64,000 nt of DNA, from NCBI RefSeq assembly GCF_000264905.1, contig NW_006763135.1:717170-781169 (forward strand), in the 5' to 3' direction. The stretch's first letter is position 1. The number at the start of each line of letters is the position of its first letter. The DNA comes from Stereum hirsutum FP-91666 SS1 (taxonomy: Eukaryota > Basidiomycota > Agaricomycetes > Russulales > Stereaceae). The notes beneath the pieces were generated by a model. It did no database searches. It saw nothing but the letters and a program-made list of their open reading frames with translations, and had not been told where the DNA came from. Of the stretch, positions 10,504-21,129 are shown in pieces. A program made the position numbers and the translations under genes.

Positions 10504-11911
10504 CTAACCTACAATCGGATCGCATCTGGGCCAATCCACACAGATTGGACCAACCCTATGAACCACCTTCCGCTGCTTTCCGTCCAAACATCTCATGGCC
10601 GTCGTAGTCCCCATCGACTCCGCCATGGGCTCCAACATTTTCGCGACGGCGGAGTTCAACAAACCATCCTTGAACTGATTGAACTCTGGATCTCTCTCCA
10701 GTTCTGGTGCGCCTGAAAAACACGGAGAAAGAACGAAAGGTCAATCAGGTAGCAGGTATTAATGATTGAATTATGAAGTGGCATAAAGCACGAACCCTCT
10801 GGTACTTCAAGAAAGCCGCACGGTATCAGCGACATCGGATGTCCAGACGGCCGTTTGGCACTGATCACATTCCCAATTGTTCCATGAACGACATGCCACC
10901 TCTTCGAGTTCCTCGCATCGAACTTCTCACCGCGCGAGTTCACGCGTCCTGTGGGAAGACGACATTCCTGGCCGTCGATGTAGAGTAGAATGGGAACGAG
11001 GGTTACGCATTGCTCCAGGGTAGGGTCAGAGTCATATAATTGTGTCTATCGTACAGACGGGAGTGTCAGCGTACAAACGAAACAAGAGTCAGCGTCTGGT
11101 TTGATAGCGCCAAGAGATGGAAAGAAGGAAAGGTAAAATATCTGCATAGTACATACGTATTCATCATAAGCCCAATCCGTCGACATCACATCCTCGTATA
11201 TCCTCAAACTAAACTCTTCAGCCCCAGCCTCTCCTTCATCCATACCTTCTCTTTGCGACCTACGGGGATTTCTGCGCGTCCAATACCTTCTGGACGGATC
11301 CCAATCGTAAATCTGTTCCGGTGCCCACACGGAGTTACAAATCATCTTCTTGAACATGTCCTGTTTCCCCAGACGCGTGTGCACCTCATACGTCTTGTCC
11401 ATCCACTTCGTAGACTTGAACATCACCAAGTTCTTATGAGCAGAGGTTTGACCATCGTCGTCAATGTCGGACTCTGGCTCTGGCTCATCGTACCGCACGC
11501 GAAACGATCTCCACCCAAAATCATCTGCCTGGGTGTTGCGAACGACGTCCGAGTTCGGGGCCCTGAAAATGCGTACGAGAGCCCATACTGCGATGACCTG
11601 ATCGCGCATGCGTTTGGATAACCGAGTGGTGTCTTCGAAGTTGAAGTGTGAGAGCTCTGAGGATAGAACATCGAAGTTAGGTATGTTATTGGTGAGAACT
11701 GGAGAGATAGGTCGTGAGGTTTTAAATCACTTGAAATCTTTGCCTCTATTTCACGAGCAGAGCTATCTTCCTGAGACTCAGGTTGTAAGTTCACCCTTGC
11801 CGTGAGGGTTTCCAAGTTATCCAAGCCTTCATCGTGACCAACATCAGGGCTTTGGGCGAACCCTGGCATGTCGACACCCGCCGGTGGAGAAAGCTCATGC
11901 TGAGGGTCCAT
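10504..11911 (-). CDS. Plavaka-type transposase derivative, truncated
   Basis: Four exons (11911-11731, 11656-11157, 11045-10796, 10712-10504) join in frame to about 379 residues. An acidic N-terminal part precedes SKRMRDQVIAVWALVRIF. The core then contains MICNSVWAPEQIYDWD, FSLRIYEDVMSTDWAYDEY, VTLVPILLYIDGQ, KRWHVVHGTIGNVISAKRPS and SLIPCGFLEVPEG, ending TTTAMRCLDGKQRKVVHRVG and ICVDWPRCDPIVG. The order (RIY-E-DW, then (A/L)VPIIL, then a 'GNI' strand with RPS, then IG/CGFLPV) matches the catalytic core of Plavaka DNA-transposon proteins as I know them. The N-terminal zinc finger and the long C-terminal half are missing. It is either a relic or a domesticated fragment; the open splice-consistent frame favours expression. 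The family call is from memory and not searched. Confidence 0.6.
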
Positions 11912-12232
11912 AATCAGGAGATTGTTTCACACGACTTGAGCGAAGGATGCACAAGAGTGAGAGCAGTGGTGGTATTATTGAATTCGCCAAATGTGGCGTG
12001 TCAAGACAAGGAATCGTTTCCGAAGTGGCATCGATCCTTGGCTCGGCTTTTGCCGAAAGGTGAATGCGGCAATCACGTGTAACCTCATTCGCGACTTCTC
12101 ACTTCGGTCGCGCAACAACTGCTCTCAGCTTCACTGCTTTGACCCATCCAAATATTTCATTTCCTTCCCGACCTCCATTCGAATTTATCAGCTTTACTGC
12201 CCATCCAACTCTAGGTCAACTTACATTTCTGT

Positions 12233-13766
12233 ATGGCCGACCTCGAACCCCTCGACCCACAATTCGTGCAAACCGTTCTGTCGAATCCTCCATTCGTTTC
12301 TGTCCCCGGCGTTCACAATGTTCGCGACTTAGGCTCATATCCTGCACATATCTCTTTTTCAAGACGCACGAATGAAGAGAGTGGGATAGAAGGTGACCGA
12401 AATGAGAATGCAAGCCTTGTTACGCGTCCGGGGTATATGTTTCGTTCGGCGGAGGTATCGGGGATAACAGAGGAAGGTGCGTCCTGTTTTATTATTGCTT
12501 CATTGCGGTTCTCGCGCATCTCATTGACTGTTTATCTTTTGGTCTATAAACTTATCATTCTTAGGGGAAGCACAACTTCTCGACCTCGGGATTAGCACCA
12601 TCTTCGACCTACGCTCAGAAACGGAGATGAAAAAGTACAACACTCCACTACCTGCACTGATCCACTGTCACGAAAAAGTTGCGATCGTGAAGAGCCCGGT
12701 GTTCGAGCAAAAGGATTATAGTCCAGAGATGATGGCGAGGTGCGTTGCGTCCTCTGTGAGAGGTTGCATGAAACGGCCCGTCTTAGCGTTTCCGGGAGGA
12801 TGCCCCACGCAAAATGCTAAGTCTACAAATTGCATTATTGCTATAATGCCAACTGCTATATGGCATTTCCACGATTCTCTGGCGTAGTTCATGCAACCTC
12901 TATCTGCTTCCCGTATGGGGTCTGACCGACTGGCAATGTGGCGGTGGCGTAGACGGTTTCAGCTCTATGCCAGCGGAAAAGTGGAGGTGTGTTCCTTCGC
13001 TCGCACATCCGTATTCTTGGGGTATGTGCTCAACATATTGGTCGTTTGTTCTCTGCATAGGCGTTCATGCAGCTCTATACAGAGATCCTGGAGGCAGGGG
13101 GTCCTGCGTACGGCAGTATTCTGCGACATGTGAGGGATAAGCCACAAGAAGGTTTCATTTTCCATTGTACAGGTTCGTAGCCTACACATTCTCTCTTATG
13201 GGATCTAATTCCTTGCTCTCGGATGATTCTGCAGCCGGCAAAGACCGAACAGGCATTATGGCTGCCATCCTCCTACTGGTATGCACGCCAGACATGCTCT
13301 GGACTGGGGAGTTTGATCGACTAGTCTGACGTTCACTATGTTGGCCTGGGCATCTTAGCTTGCAGGGGTATCTCGAGAAGTAATAGCAACAGATTATTCA
13401 TTAACAAGGATAGGCCGCGAACCCCAACGACCACAAGTACTCTCAAGGTTGTCCAAAGAGCCGATATTCGCCTCAAATCAGGAAGCAGCGTTAAACATGC
13501 TGACTTCAAGGTCCGTTTGCGATTTCTATGGCTTGTCTCACTCCCTTCATTCCGTCTGTCTTGCTTGTACTTTATTGAGGTTCTCGACATTTGACATTGA
13601 TAGATATGAGACCATGATTGCTTTTCTCGAGATGTTCGAAGAGCAGTACGGCGGAGCCGAGAATTATGCCAAGAATTTCTGCCATTTATCCGACGGCGAC
13701 CTCGACGTGATCAAGTCCCATCTGGTCGTCGAACGACCGATATCCTTGACCAGCTCGAACCTCTAG
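12233..13766 (+). CDS. Tyrosine/serine protein phosphatase (Y_phosphatase3 type)
   Basis: Dual-specificity-like phosphatase of the fungal/bacterial tyrosine-serine phosphatase family. The start MADLEPLDPQFVQTVLSNPP leads into VPGVHNVRDLGSYP and YMFRSAEVSGI, the family's N-terminal signature. GEAQLLDLGISTIFDLRSE follows. The signature loop is FHCTAGKDRTGIMAAIL, the CX5R motif with catalytic Cys and Arg. The C-terminal part has REVIATDYSLTRIG and ends VERPISLTSSNL. Exons follow at 12233-12476, 12565-12739, from 12953, and then several short ones; the CX5R loop is split by an intron after HCT. The second intron (12740-12952, 213 nt) is enlarged by a hairpin-ended insertion; without it the intron would be about 68 nt. 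Confidence 0.88.
12758..12902. mobile_element. hAT-like MITE inside an intron
   Basis: A roughly 145-bp insert with a perfect 14-bp terminal inverted repeat: AGAGGTTGCATGAA at 12759-12772 and its reverse complement at 12888-12901. The right end read inward is TAGAGGTTGCATGAAC and the left end continues ACGGCCC, close to the TAGAG...GCC ends of hAT elements. No internal coding frame is present; the inside is AT-rich with further small palindromes. Removing it restores a normal-length intron. I could not see a convincing 8-bp target-site duplication. Confidence 0.6.
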
Positions 13767-14247
13767 CTCGCACACACTGATCTTGACCCACCGGCGTCTC
13801 GTTCTGTATAATACCGCACCGTATCATTTCTGTTTCTTTCTACTCTGCATACATCTATAATTCTTTCGCTCTGCGCCAACATTCGGCCGATTCAATCGCA
13901 CCGCGATTTCCTTGCACGTTCGTCGTACCTTACCCACAATGATCGCCGGAGACTGCGCTTTGAACCAGCTGTGACCGCAGGATCTGTATCACCGGCCGGG
14001 GTTTGAGCTTTGAGATCAGCAAGGGGTCAGGAACTATTGCGAAAGGAGGGGTGAGCTGAATACGGGGCACAACTGGGCTCTAATTGGCTGAAAACACGGA
14101 CATTTCCCCGGACTTTGTCATCACAGCGAGCCTCATGTTTGCAGCTGATAGGAGTTCGTCAGCGCGAAGCCCACGGATGTTGTTCCAATGTCGATCAGGT
14201 CGTCGCCTGACCACCAAGACATAACCCAAGACCGTGATCATCTGCAC
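13767..14247. other. Intergenic region before the GH32 gene
   Basis: Holds the 3' end of the phosphatase gene and the upstream part of the GH32 promoter. No gene is supported; the antisense frame at 14080-14358 overlaps the promoter and has no family signature. Confidence 0.4.
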
Positions 14248-14254
14248 TATAAAG
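14248..14254 (+). promoter_or_regulatory. TATA-like box of the GH32 gene
   Basis: TATAAAG 140 nt upstream of the chosen ATG at 14394. This supports starting at that ATG, which gives a signal peptide, rather than at earlier in-frame codons. Confidence 0.45.
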
Positions 14255-14393
14255 ATGGACAGCAAAAGGAGGGTCAAGTGTGTGTTCTTTGGCCCCTTCG
14301 TCACTCCGAGGAAACCCGTGGAATTGTTGCTCATACCATCGTAGTCTTCAGCCCCCACCAGAAAAACTTTTCCTTGGGTATCCTCGCTATATC

Positions 14394-16086
14394 ATGCTTG
14401 GCACTCTAGTTGTCGCTCTGTCGATAGCTTTGGTCTCTTATGGACAGTCTTCGACCGACGATGAACCCATTCCAGGCGACTACTCTGGAGCACTACGTCC
14501 TCAGATCCATTACTCTCCGCCCGTAGGATTCATGAACGACCCCAATGGCATGTTCCTCGACGCGGACGGAACCTATCATCTATATTATCAATGTGTGCCA
14601 CATTTTTCACCTTCGTATTTGCCAGACTTTTGCTGACATGTTCGCCATAGACAATCCCACAGAGATCGTCGCTGGTAACCAACACTGGGGCCACGCCACC
14701 TCGCAGGACCTCTACCATTGGACGAACCAGAAGATTGCCATTGCTCCCTCTGGCGCAGAGGGAGAAGGCATCTTTTCTGGATCGGCTGTTATCGATGTGA
14801 ACAACACGTCCGGATTCTTCCCCAATCAAACCGATGGTGTCGTCGCCATCTATACTCTCAATACCAACACCGCTCAGACGCAAGATATCGCATACTCCGT
14901 CGACGGAGGCTACACGTTTACGAAGTACGAGAACAACCCGGTCATCGACGTCAACTCGACACAGTTCAGGGATCCGAAGGTGCTTTGGTATTCAGCGGAA
15001 GATGGAACAGGATGGTGGTCTATGGTCGTCGCACACGCGCAGGATTTCGTTCTTACGTTCTACACATCGCCGAACCTTCGCGAGTGGACTTTCGCGTCGA
15101 ACTTTTCGCACGTTGGACTCCTCGGTCTGCAATGGGAATGTCCCAACCTCGTCACGATGCCCGTCGAAGGGACCGACGAAACCATGTACCTCCTCTTCCT
15201 CTCCATTAATCCCGGCGCGCCACTAGGCGGTTCTATCTCGCAGTACTACCCCGGCTACTTCAACGGCACACATTTCACTCCCGTCGACGGCGTCACTCGT
15301 CTCTCCGATTTTGCGAAGGACAATTACGCCGGTCAATTCTTCTACGGTATCCCCGAAGACCAACCCGCCGTCTCCATTGCCTGGGCGAGCAATTGGCAGT
15401 ACACGGAGGCTGTCCCGACGGGTGCCGAGGGCTGGAGAAGTTCAATGTCGCTACCTCGTCTCAACACGCTCAAGAACGTTACCCGTGTCGGCTGGGACCT
15501 CGTTTCGAAGCCTTACGACCTTTCGCCCCTCTTCGACGGGGAGCCGCTCGCGCAGAACGAAAATCTTGGCAATGGTCAGGTCGTCGTCGACTATTCGAAC
15601 GTCACATCCGGCGCTGTGTACTTCCAGGCCAACCTTACTGGGATCCCTACGGACGGATCATCCACTGGTACACTCAACTTCACTTTCTACTCCTCCGTCA
15701 GCGGCGAGAACATCACCGGCGGGTTCTTCCTCGACGGCGATACGCCGTTCTGGATCGATCGGGGCTCCATACGCGGGTTCGACAATTTCTGGTTCACGGA
15801 TAAATTCTTGACGAATAACCTTTTGCTTGGTGGGACGGGGAATTGGAGCCTCGAGGCTGTGGTGGATAGGACGCTGTTGGAGGTGTTTTTGGCAGATGGG
15901 GAGAGGAGCGGGACTGTGAGCTTTTTCCCGGAGGAGAGGTTGGATGGGTTAGTTGTTGGGACGAATGGTCTGAACGAGGGGATCGAGGTTAGTTTGGTTG
16001 TTAGGGGATTGGAGAGTGCTTGGGCGGATGAGGAGGTGGGGGGTGGGAATGGGACGGTTTTAGGGAATGTAACGACGAGTGCCTGA
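14394..16086 (+). CDS. Glycoside hydrolase family 32 beta-fructosidase (invertase/inulinase type)
   Basis: Secreted enzyme that hydrolyses terminal beta-fructofuranosyl bonds in sucrose or fructans. Two exons, 14394-14592 and 14651-16086, give about 544 residues. The signal peptide is [18 protein letters not shown]. All three catalytic motifs are present: [17 protein letters not shown] (nucleophile Asp in NDPNG), TQFRDPKV (RDP) and LQWECPNL (ECP, acid/base Glu). The C-terminal beta-sandwich includes [20 protein letters not shown]. Many NxS/T sites fit a secreted glycoprotein. The short intron (14593-14650) interrupts the YYQYNP motif, and splicing restores it. Invertase, exo-inulinase and fructan transferase cannot be told apart from these motifs. 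Confidence 0.93.
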
Positions 16087-16250
16087 GAGTTGTGGTTTGA
16101 GTATTTGGACATTCTATATCGGTTCACATAGGACGTAGAAAAAAGGACATGGTGTAGGGTTGCATGATTTATGTATATCGTACACTATTGGGTACTGCAT
16201 AGCAATAACCAGGCGCCATGAATCCGCGCTTCGATACCCTCGTGGTGTAC

Positions 16251-17708
16251 TTACGCCACAGTGGCACCCAGCGCCTTCTCATGCTTCAAAATATCGTCGA
16301 TCGTCTCATCAACGATCTTCTCCCAACCAATATACTCCTTCATGCCGATGATCTTCTCCGCGCTACTTCCATCTAACTTATACCACTTCAATGCCTCGCC
16401 GGCCGGCTCCTCAGAAGCTACAAACAACCTATCCTTCAACTCAGGCCTGGTCTTGCCCAAGTACTCCACCGCGTCTTTCCAGACCAAATCGACACCGTTC
16501 AAAACGACTCTCTCAGGCTCCTTAGAGGGAGGGGCGTCCAAGAGGAGAACGTGAGCACGCGCGACATCGGAGACGTGGATGCAGCAAGGGCCAGGGAGCA
16601 TCTGCGCAGTTGGGAGGGGACGTGGAGTACCAGGAGTGCCTTTGATGAGTTCGTAGATGTAGTTGTTGGAAACGGCGGCGGGGGTCTTGAGAAGCTTGGA
16701 TTGAGCGTCCGTGGCGGGGCCGTAGACGTAGGGAGGGATTACTGTAAATAAGTTGTCTCATCAGTACTAGAGCGATTGCGAGAATGAGTGATGTCGAGAC
16801 ATGGATGGGACCCGTACCGGTGGCGAGGTCGACATCGGGGTGTTCTTTCGCGAACTTCCATGCGGCCTCTTCTGCGGCTTTCTTGGAGCCCATGTATACG
16901 ACGTGGACAGGCGCGTCGGGCTTCGATGCCTCTTCGAGAGTCATTGGGTTCCAATCTGGATTGTCGTGGCCATAGTTGATGCATGAGACGAGTAAATATT
17001 CAGCCTGAGAAATTATGACTGGTATGAGGTCCCGAATGGGAGACAGTACTCGCCTTTGTCGCTAAAGATCTTGTCCGACCAGCTGTATTGTATGTCGATG
17101 ACGGAGGACACACTGGCAGTGACGACGATCTTCTTCACGTTTGAGGCGAGAGCTTGCGCGAGAATACGGTTCGTGACCGCAGTCTATGGATCAACATTGC
17201 GTTAGCAATAGTGCAAGCGAATTTATGTAATGTGCATACCTTGAGCATAACTTCATTCCCAACGGAAGGGTCCATGCCTGAAGCGACGTGAACCAGAGCC
17301 TTCACATCTGCAGAGTACGAAGTCGATCAATCCAGTTCGTCAGCGAGGACGATCTTGGTGAAAGAAGAGCGCCTCGGTATCATACTGACCCTTGAACGCC
17401 TCAGTAAGGTCTGATGAGGCGATATCGTCTATAATGGCAACTTCAAACTTGTCGCCGTAGGATGAATACGACGACTTCACTGCCTCCGCCTTCGCTGATC
17501 GGACGGTTCTGAATCATTGTCAGTGATGTTGCTGACAGGTAGCGCTGTTTCGGTGAACCACATACCCGCGGACTTTATGCCCCGCTGCGACAAGTTGGTT
17601 GATGATATGAGAGGCAATAAAGCCAGAGGCGCCAGTGACCTGTATAGTAGGCGTTAGGGCGACACAAGTAGAGGATAGCACTCGCTGACATACTAGGATG
17701 AAAGACAT
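16251..17708 (-). CDS. NAD(P)-dependent epimerase/reductase, extended SDR (DFR/CCR/ketoreductase type)
   Basis: Rossmann-fold reductase of the dihydroflavonol-reductase/cinnamoyl-CoA-reductase-like group common in fungi. Exon 1 is MSFIL, then an intron, then VTGASGFIASHIINQLVAAG (nucleotide-binding TGxxGxxA). Later come VKALVHVASGMDPSVGNEV, a strand with VKKIVVTASVSSVID (Ser of the triad), HVVYMGSKKAAEEAAWKF (YxxxK catalytic pair) and VIPPYVYGP. The C-terminus runs through GPCCIHVSDVARAHVLLLDA and ends HEKALGATVA. Six or more short introns interrupt it. It probably reduces a small carbonyl compound; yeast relatives act on aldehydes and ketones. The substrate is not determinable. Confidence 0.88.
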
Positions 17709-18359
17709 CGTGTTGATGAAATAGACAGGTGCAGGCAAGTGGATTCAGGCTCTTGGTGAAGGTATGAGATGGTCAGGTCAGTTCAGGATATATATACCCA
17801 TCGTCTCGTCCAACTGAAGGCGTTTATGCTGGCGCCCGCGGTCTGATCAAGTAATGGGGCTTCTGCAGTAGGTAACTAAAATCGTCGACACATGTTGGCT
17901 GGGACGCCTAGCAAAAGAGTGCACGGTAAGATTCCGTTTCAAGCTACGGTCACTTCTGCGGTCACTGCGAGACGGGCCTAACAGTGCGGTGCACTTCTCG
18001 TGAAGCGCTCTTCATTCGATGAAGCTCACCAAGCCGCTGTGGCGCCTGACGTGAGCGCACCATATGAACAGAGAGCATACAGCCAGACGATAGAATTGGC
18101 GCAGTCTAGATATTTCAGTGAGTCATTCCGGAGAGCTGTGGACAAGTTAAACTTGGTTTCTTGGAGGCTTGGCCGCGTGGGTCATCGCCAGACTTGGCTG
18201 CGGGGAACAAGGTGGCGCGTGTGACAATGTCACGCTATACAGCCCCGCTCTTTGCCGAAACTCTAAATTTTGTGCCGCGTCCACGGTCGTCCGCAACATT
18301 TCGCTCGTCGTACAATCCGTACTCAGTACTAATCCCTTTCCTCCCAAAAAGTATCCAGC
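17709..18359. other. Divergent promoter region, SDR gene / RPL10A
   Basis: Separates the divergently transcribed reductase and ribosomal protein genes. It contains only short overlapping frames. No clear TATA or RNA gene is seen. Confidence 0.45.
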
Positions 18360-19355
18360 ATGAGGTTCGTACCATTGCTATCGCCTCCATCGAAGTTCAT
18401 GTTAACTCAAATCATCATTCTACTCCGGCGTGTACTCTGATGTATAATCCGCGGTTGTGACGAGTAGCAGCAAGCTCTCAGTGGCAAGTGTGCGGGGCAG
18501 CGTTAAGGAGCTCCTGGCTGAAGCCCAGGGTGAAAAGAGGCGTAACTTCGTTGAGACCATCGAGCTCCAGATCGGTCTCAAGAACTACGACCCTCAGAGG
18601 GACAAGCGTTTCTCGGGTACCGTCAAGTGCGTCTCATTGCCTCTCGCATCTTATACAAGTGAGCTAATGTTTGACCTGTACAGGTTGCCCAACGTTCCCC
18701 GTCCCCGCATGTCCATCTGCATTCTCGCCGATGCCGCCGACATCGATCGTGCCAAGCAGATCGAACTCGAGTACATGTCCGTTGATGACTTGAAGAAGTG
18801 AGTTCTGCGCTCGAGCTTGAATTTATGTTCCGGTCTGACGGTTTGCACCGCAGGCTCAACAAGAACAAGAAGCTCGTCAAGAAGCTTGCCAAGAAGTACG
18901 ACGCTTTCCTTGCCTCTGAGGCTCTCATCAAGCAGATCCCCCGTTTGCTCGGTCCCGGTCTCTCCAAGGGTTAGTTCACGTCCGCTGCGCACTCTCACTG
19001 AAGGTTCTAACCGTTTCGCGTCCTTAGCCGGCAAGTTCCCCACCCCCGTGTCGCACGCCGAGGACTTGAACAACAAGCTCATCGAGGTTAAGTCAACCAT
19101 CAAGTTCCAGTTGAAGAAGGTTCTCTGCTTGGGTGTCGCCGTCGGCCATGTCCAGATGACCGATGACCAGGTTTTGGGCAACGTCATGTTGAGTGCGTAC
19201 CCCTCTATGTTTTTCTCTATGTAGCGATGTTGCTGATCGACTCTGTTTCGGAAATAGGCATCAACTTCCTCGTCTCCCTCTTGAAGAAGAACTGGCAGAA
19301 CGTCAAGTCCCTTCACATCAAGTCGTCGATGGGCAAGCCCATCCGTCTCTTCTAG
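18360..19355 (+). CDS. RPL10A: 60S ribosomal protein L10a (uL1)
   Basis: Component of the mobile L1 stalk of the large ribosomal subunit, near the E-site tRNA. The start codon at 18360 is followed by just two more coding bases before the first intron, a common arrangement in ribosomal protein genes. The next exons give [96 protein letters not shown] and the end [18 protein letters not shown]. The full product is about 217 residues, the normal length of the family. Five introns of 50-100 nt keep frame throughout. A long antisense frame across the gene is a shadow. Confidence 0.97.
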
Positions 19356-19790
19356 ACGACCTACCTTTTCCCCAACATTACACGTCCCTTCTTGTCGAGA
19401 GTAGTCGCTCGAAGGAGGTGCAATTTTCACATCTGACACGCGGGCCGTAATGCATAACATGAAGCCCCGCACGCTTATACCAACGGCTTTCGGGGGTTGT
19501 TTTGGGAGTCGATTGGGAGCTGATGCGGTTCGTTGTCGCTGGATATGGGAGTTGTATCTTTTCCTCGATCTTTGTCTGCTTTCACTTTGTATCGATAGCG
19601 TGTTGTTGATGGGTATCGTGTTCTACTTATGCATCCTATGGCTATGCTAATGAATACATGGTTTCCCTGCAAAGTTCTTGTTAGTGTGACTTGAAATGTT
19701 CTTCAGACATGTAAGCTCCAGAGACCTCACCCGCCTTCGTATCGCAATCCTGGTTTTGATTCCGGCCTAGGGGACGGGGATCTTGTCGTT
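19356..19790. other. 3' region of RPL10A
   Basis: T-rich 3' flank. A degenerate B-box-like stretch (GGTTTTGATTCCGG) at 19752-19765 may be the worn first member of the following array. Confidence 0.4.
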
Positions 19791-20820
19791 GGTTCGATCC
19801 CGGCGTAGAAATAATCAGAATAAACCCTGTCGCTGGTTCGATCCCGGATCAGAGGAAACCCAGAACGGTACCCTGCTGCTGGTTCGATCCCGACACAACG
19901 ATAATTAAAGTTGAATCATGCCGCTGGTTCGATCCCGGCGCGGAGAGAATCTTTAGACGAATTGTGTCGTTGGTTCGATCCCGGCTTACTGGAGGAAACA
20001 AGTCGCTGGTTCGATCCCGTCCCCCACTTCGCGCCGCAAATCCACCACACCTTCAAGTTCCTCCAGTTAAAAACACTTGCGCTTGCCTTTGTACGTCAAA
20101 TATTTTCGGCATACCAATCCTCGTCTACCAATTATTCGGGCATAGTACAAAGTTTCTAGGAAGCGATGAACGGTCAGTAATAATATGTCCTCTGATCCCA
20201 ACTTGTCCACGTCTCTGAAGCGAAACTAAAGAGAAACGCTATGGTAAAAGGTTCGATCCCGGCGTAGAGATAATCATGATGATTTGTCGTGGTTCAAAGT
20301 AAACTATTATGTCGATGGTTCGATCCTGGCTTACGGAGGAAGTAAGTCGCTGGTTCGATCCCGTCCGCACCTTCGCGCCACAAATGCACCACAACTTCAA
20401 GTTCCTCCAGACAAAGTGACTTGCACTTTCCTCGACATGTAAAATATTTTCTACGCACATACCAATCTCCGTCTACCAACTGTTAGTGCATACAAATATC
20501 TCTGGGAAGCGATGAGCGGCCGGTAATTATATGTCCTCTGACTCTCCGACCGTTCTTTCGGAACTCTGCCGCCACACAGCGCCACACCTTCCTGCAGCTT
20601 CTGCTGACCTCCGCCGTAAACAAAGACGACTCCATCCACAAAATACATTCTCATATGTGAGCCCGTCGAACAATCTCGAGTTGTCTGAAATTATCTGTCC
20701 AGACAGTCCGTCGGAGGGCGAGTTTCTGGCCCGTCCGCGTGCTCCGTGGCCTCCACCTTGCTTCTGCCACTTCTTCTACGTCTCTTGAGGCGAAACAAAA
20801 CGATAGGATATCGTAAAAAG
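19791..20820 (+). repeat. Tandem array of tRNA B-box-like motifs in two diverged duplicated units
   Basis: The 11-mer GGTTCGATCCC, identical to the B box of the neighbouring tRNA-Tyr, starts at 19791, 19835, 19881, 19926, 19972, 20008, 20250 and 20352. A one-base variant (GGTTCGATCCT) lies at 20317, and a weaker copy at 20291. The first five are spaced 44-46 bp apart. The region is also a tandem duplication: unit A (19791-20249) and unit B (20250-20820) share the start GGTTCGATCCCGGCGTAGA, a long middle block (19972-20194 versus 20317-20540) and the end TCTCTxxxGCGAAAC...GTAAAA. Unit B ends exactly where the tRNA-Tyr gene begins. The motifs read on the strand opposite to the tRNA gene. No open frame is supported. 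Confidence 0.85.
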
Positions 20821-20915
20821 TCCTTCGAACCGGGATCGAACCAGTGACCTCGGGATTTTTTAGCGGAGTTTGAACCAATTACAGTCCCACGCTCTTCCAA
20901 CTGAGCTATCGAAGG
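20821..20915 (-). tRNA. tRNA-Tyr (anticodon GTA) with intron
   Basis: The minus-strand sequence folds as a full cloverleaf. The acceptor stem is CCTTCGA/TCGAAGG with discriminator A; C1-G72 is typical of eukaryotic tRNA-Tyr. The D arm is GCTC...GAGC, the anticodon stem TGGGA/TCCCG, and the loop CTGTAA-A gives anticodon GTA. The T arm is ACTGG-TTCGATC-CCGGT. The mature length is 73 nt, with a 22-nt intron after position 37, as usual for tRNA-Tyr. The intron itself contains GGTTCAAACTCC, another B-box-like string. The gene sits at the end of the B-box array. Confidence 0.96.
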
Positions 20916-21129
20916 ATACTTGTGGAGGAAACGGCGAGGAATATGAACGGATGGATGGAAAAGTCGCGAAACGCCATCTTCGGCTATCTCCGGACGCGTC
21001 GACGCGCGCCGCCACAACTTGAGCTTGAACAGCTTGCCTAAGTACACCAACCTGCCACACTGCTGATTCTTCCCCTGCTCAGTTCTTCTCCTTTCGCTTT
21101 GTATCATTCATCGTCACTCGTAACCTGCC

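Noticed and set aside
14080..14358. Minus-strand membrane-protein-like frame
   Set aside because: It overlaps the TATA box and 5' region of the GH32 gene; a single hydrophobic run is not enough evidence.
14718..15811. Long alternative-frame open stretches inside the GH32 gene
   Set aside because: Arg/Ser-rich shadows produced by the codon bias of the GH32 frame, which carries all three catalytic motifs.
18651..19472. 273-codon antisense frame over RPL10A
   Set aside because: It mirrors the strongly biased codons and introns of the ribosomal protein gene and has no start, domain or splice context of its own.
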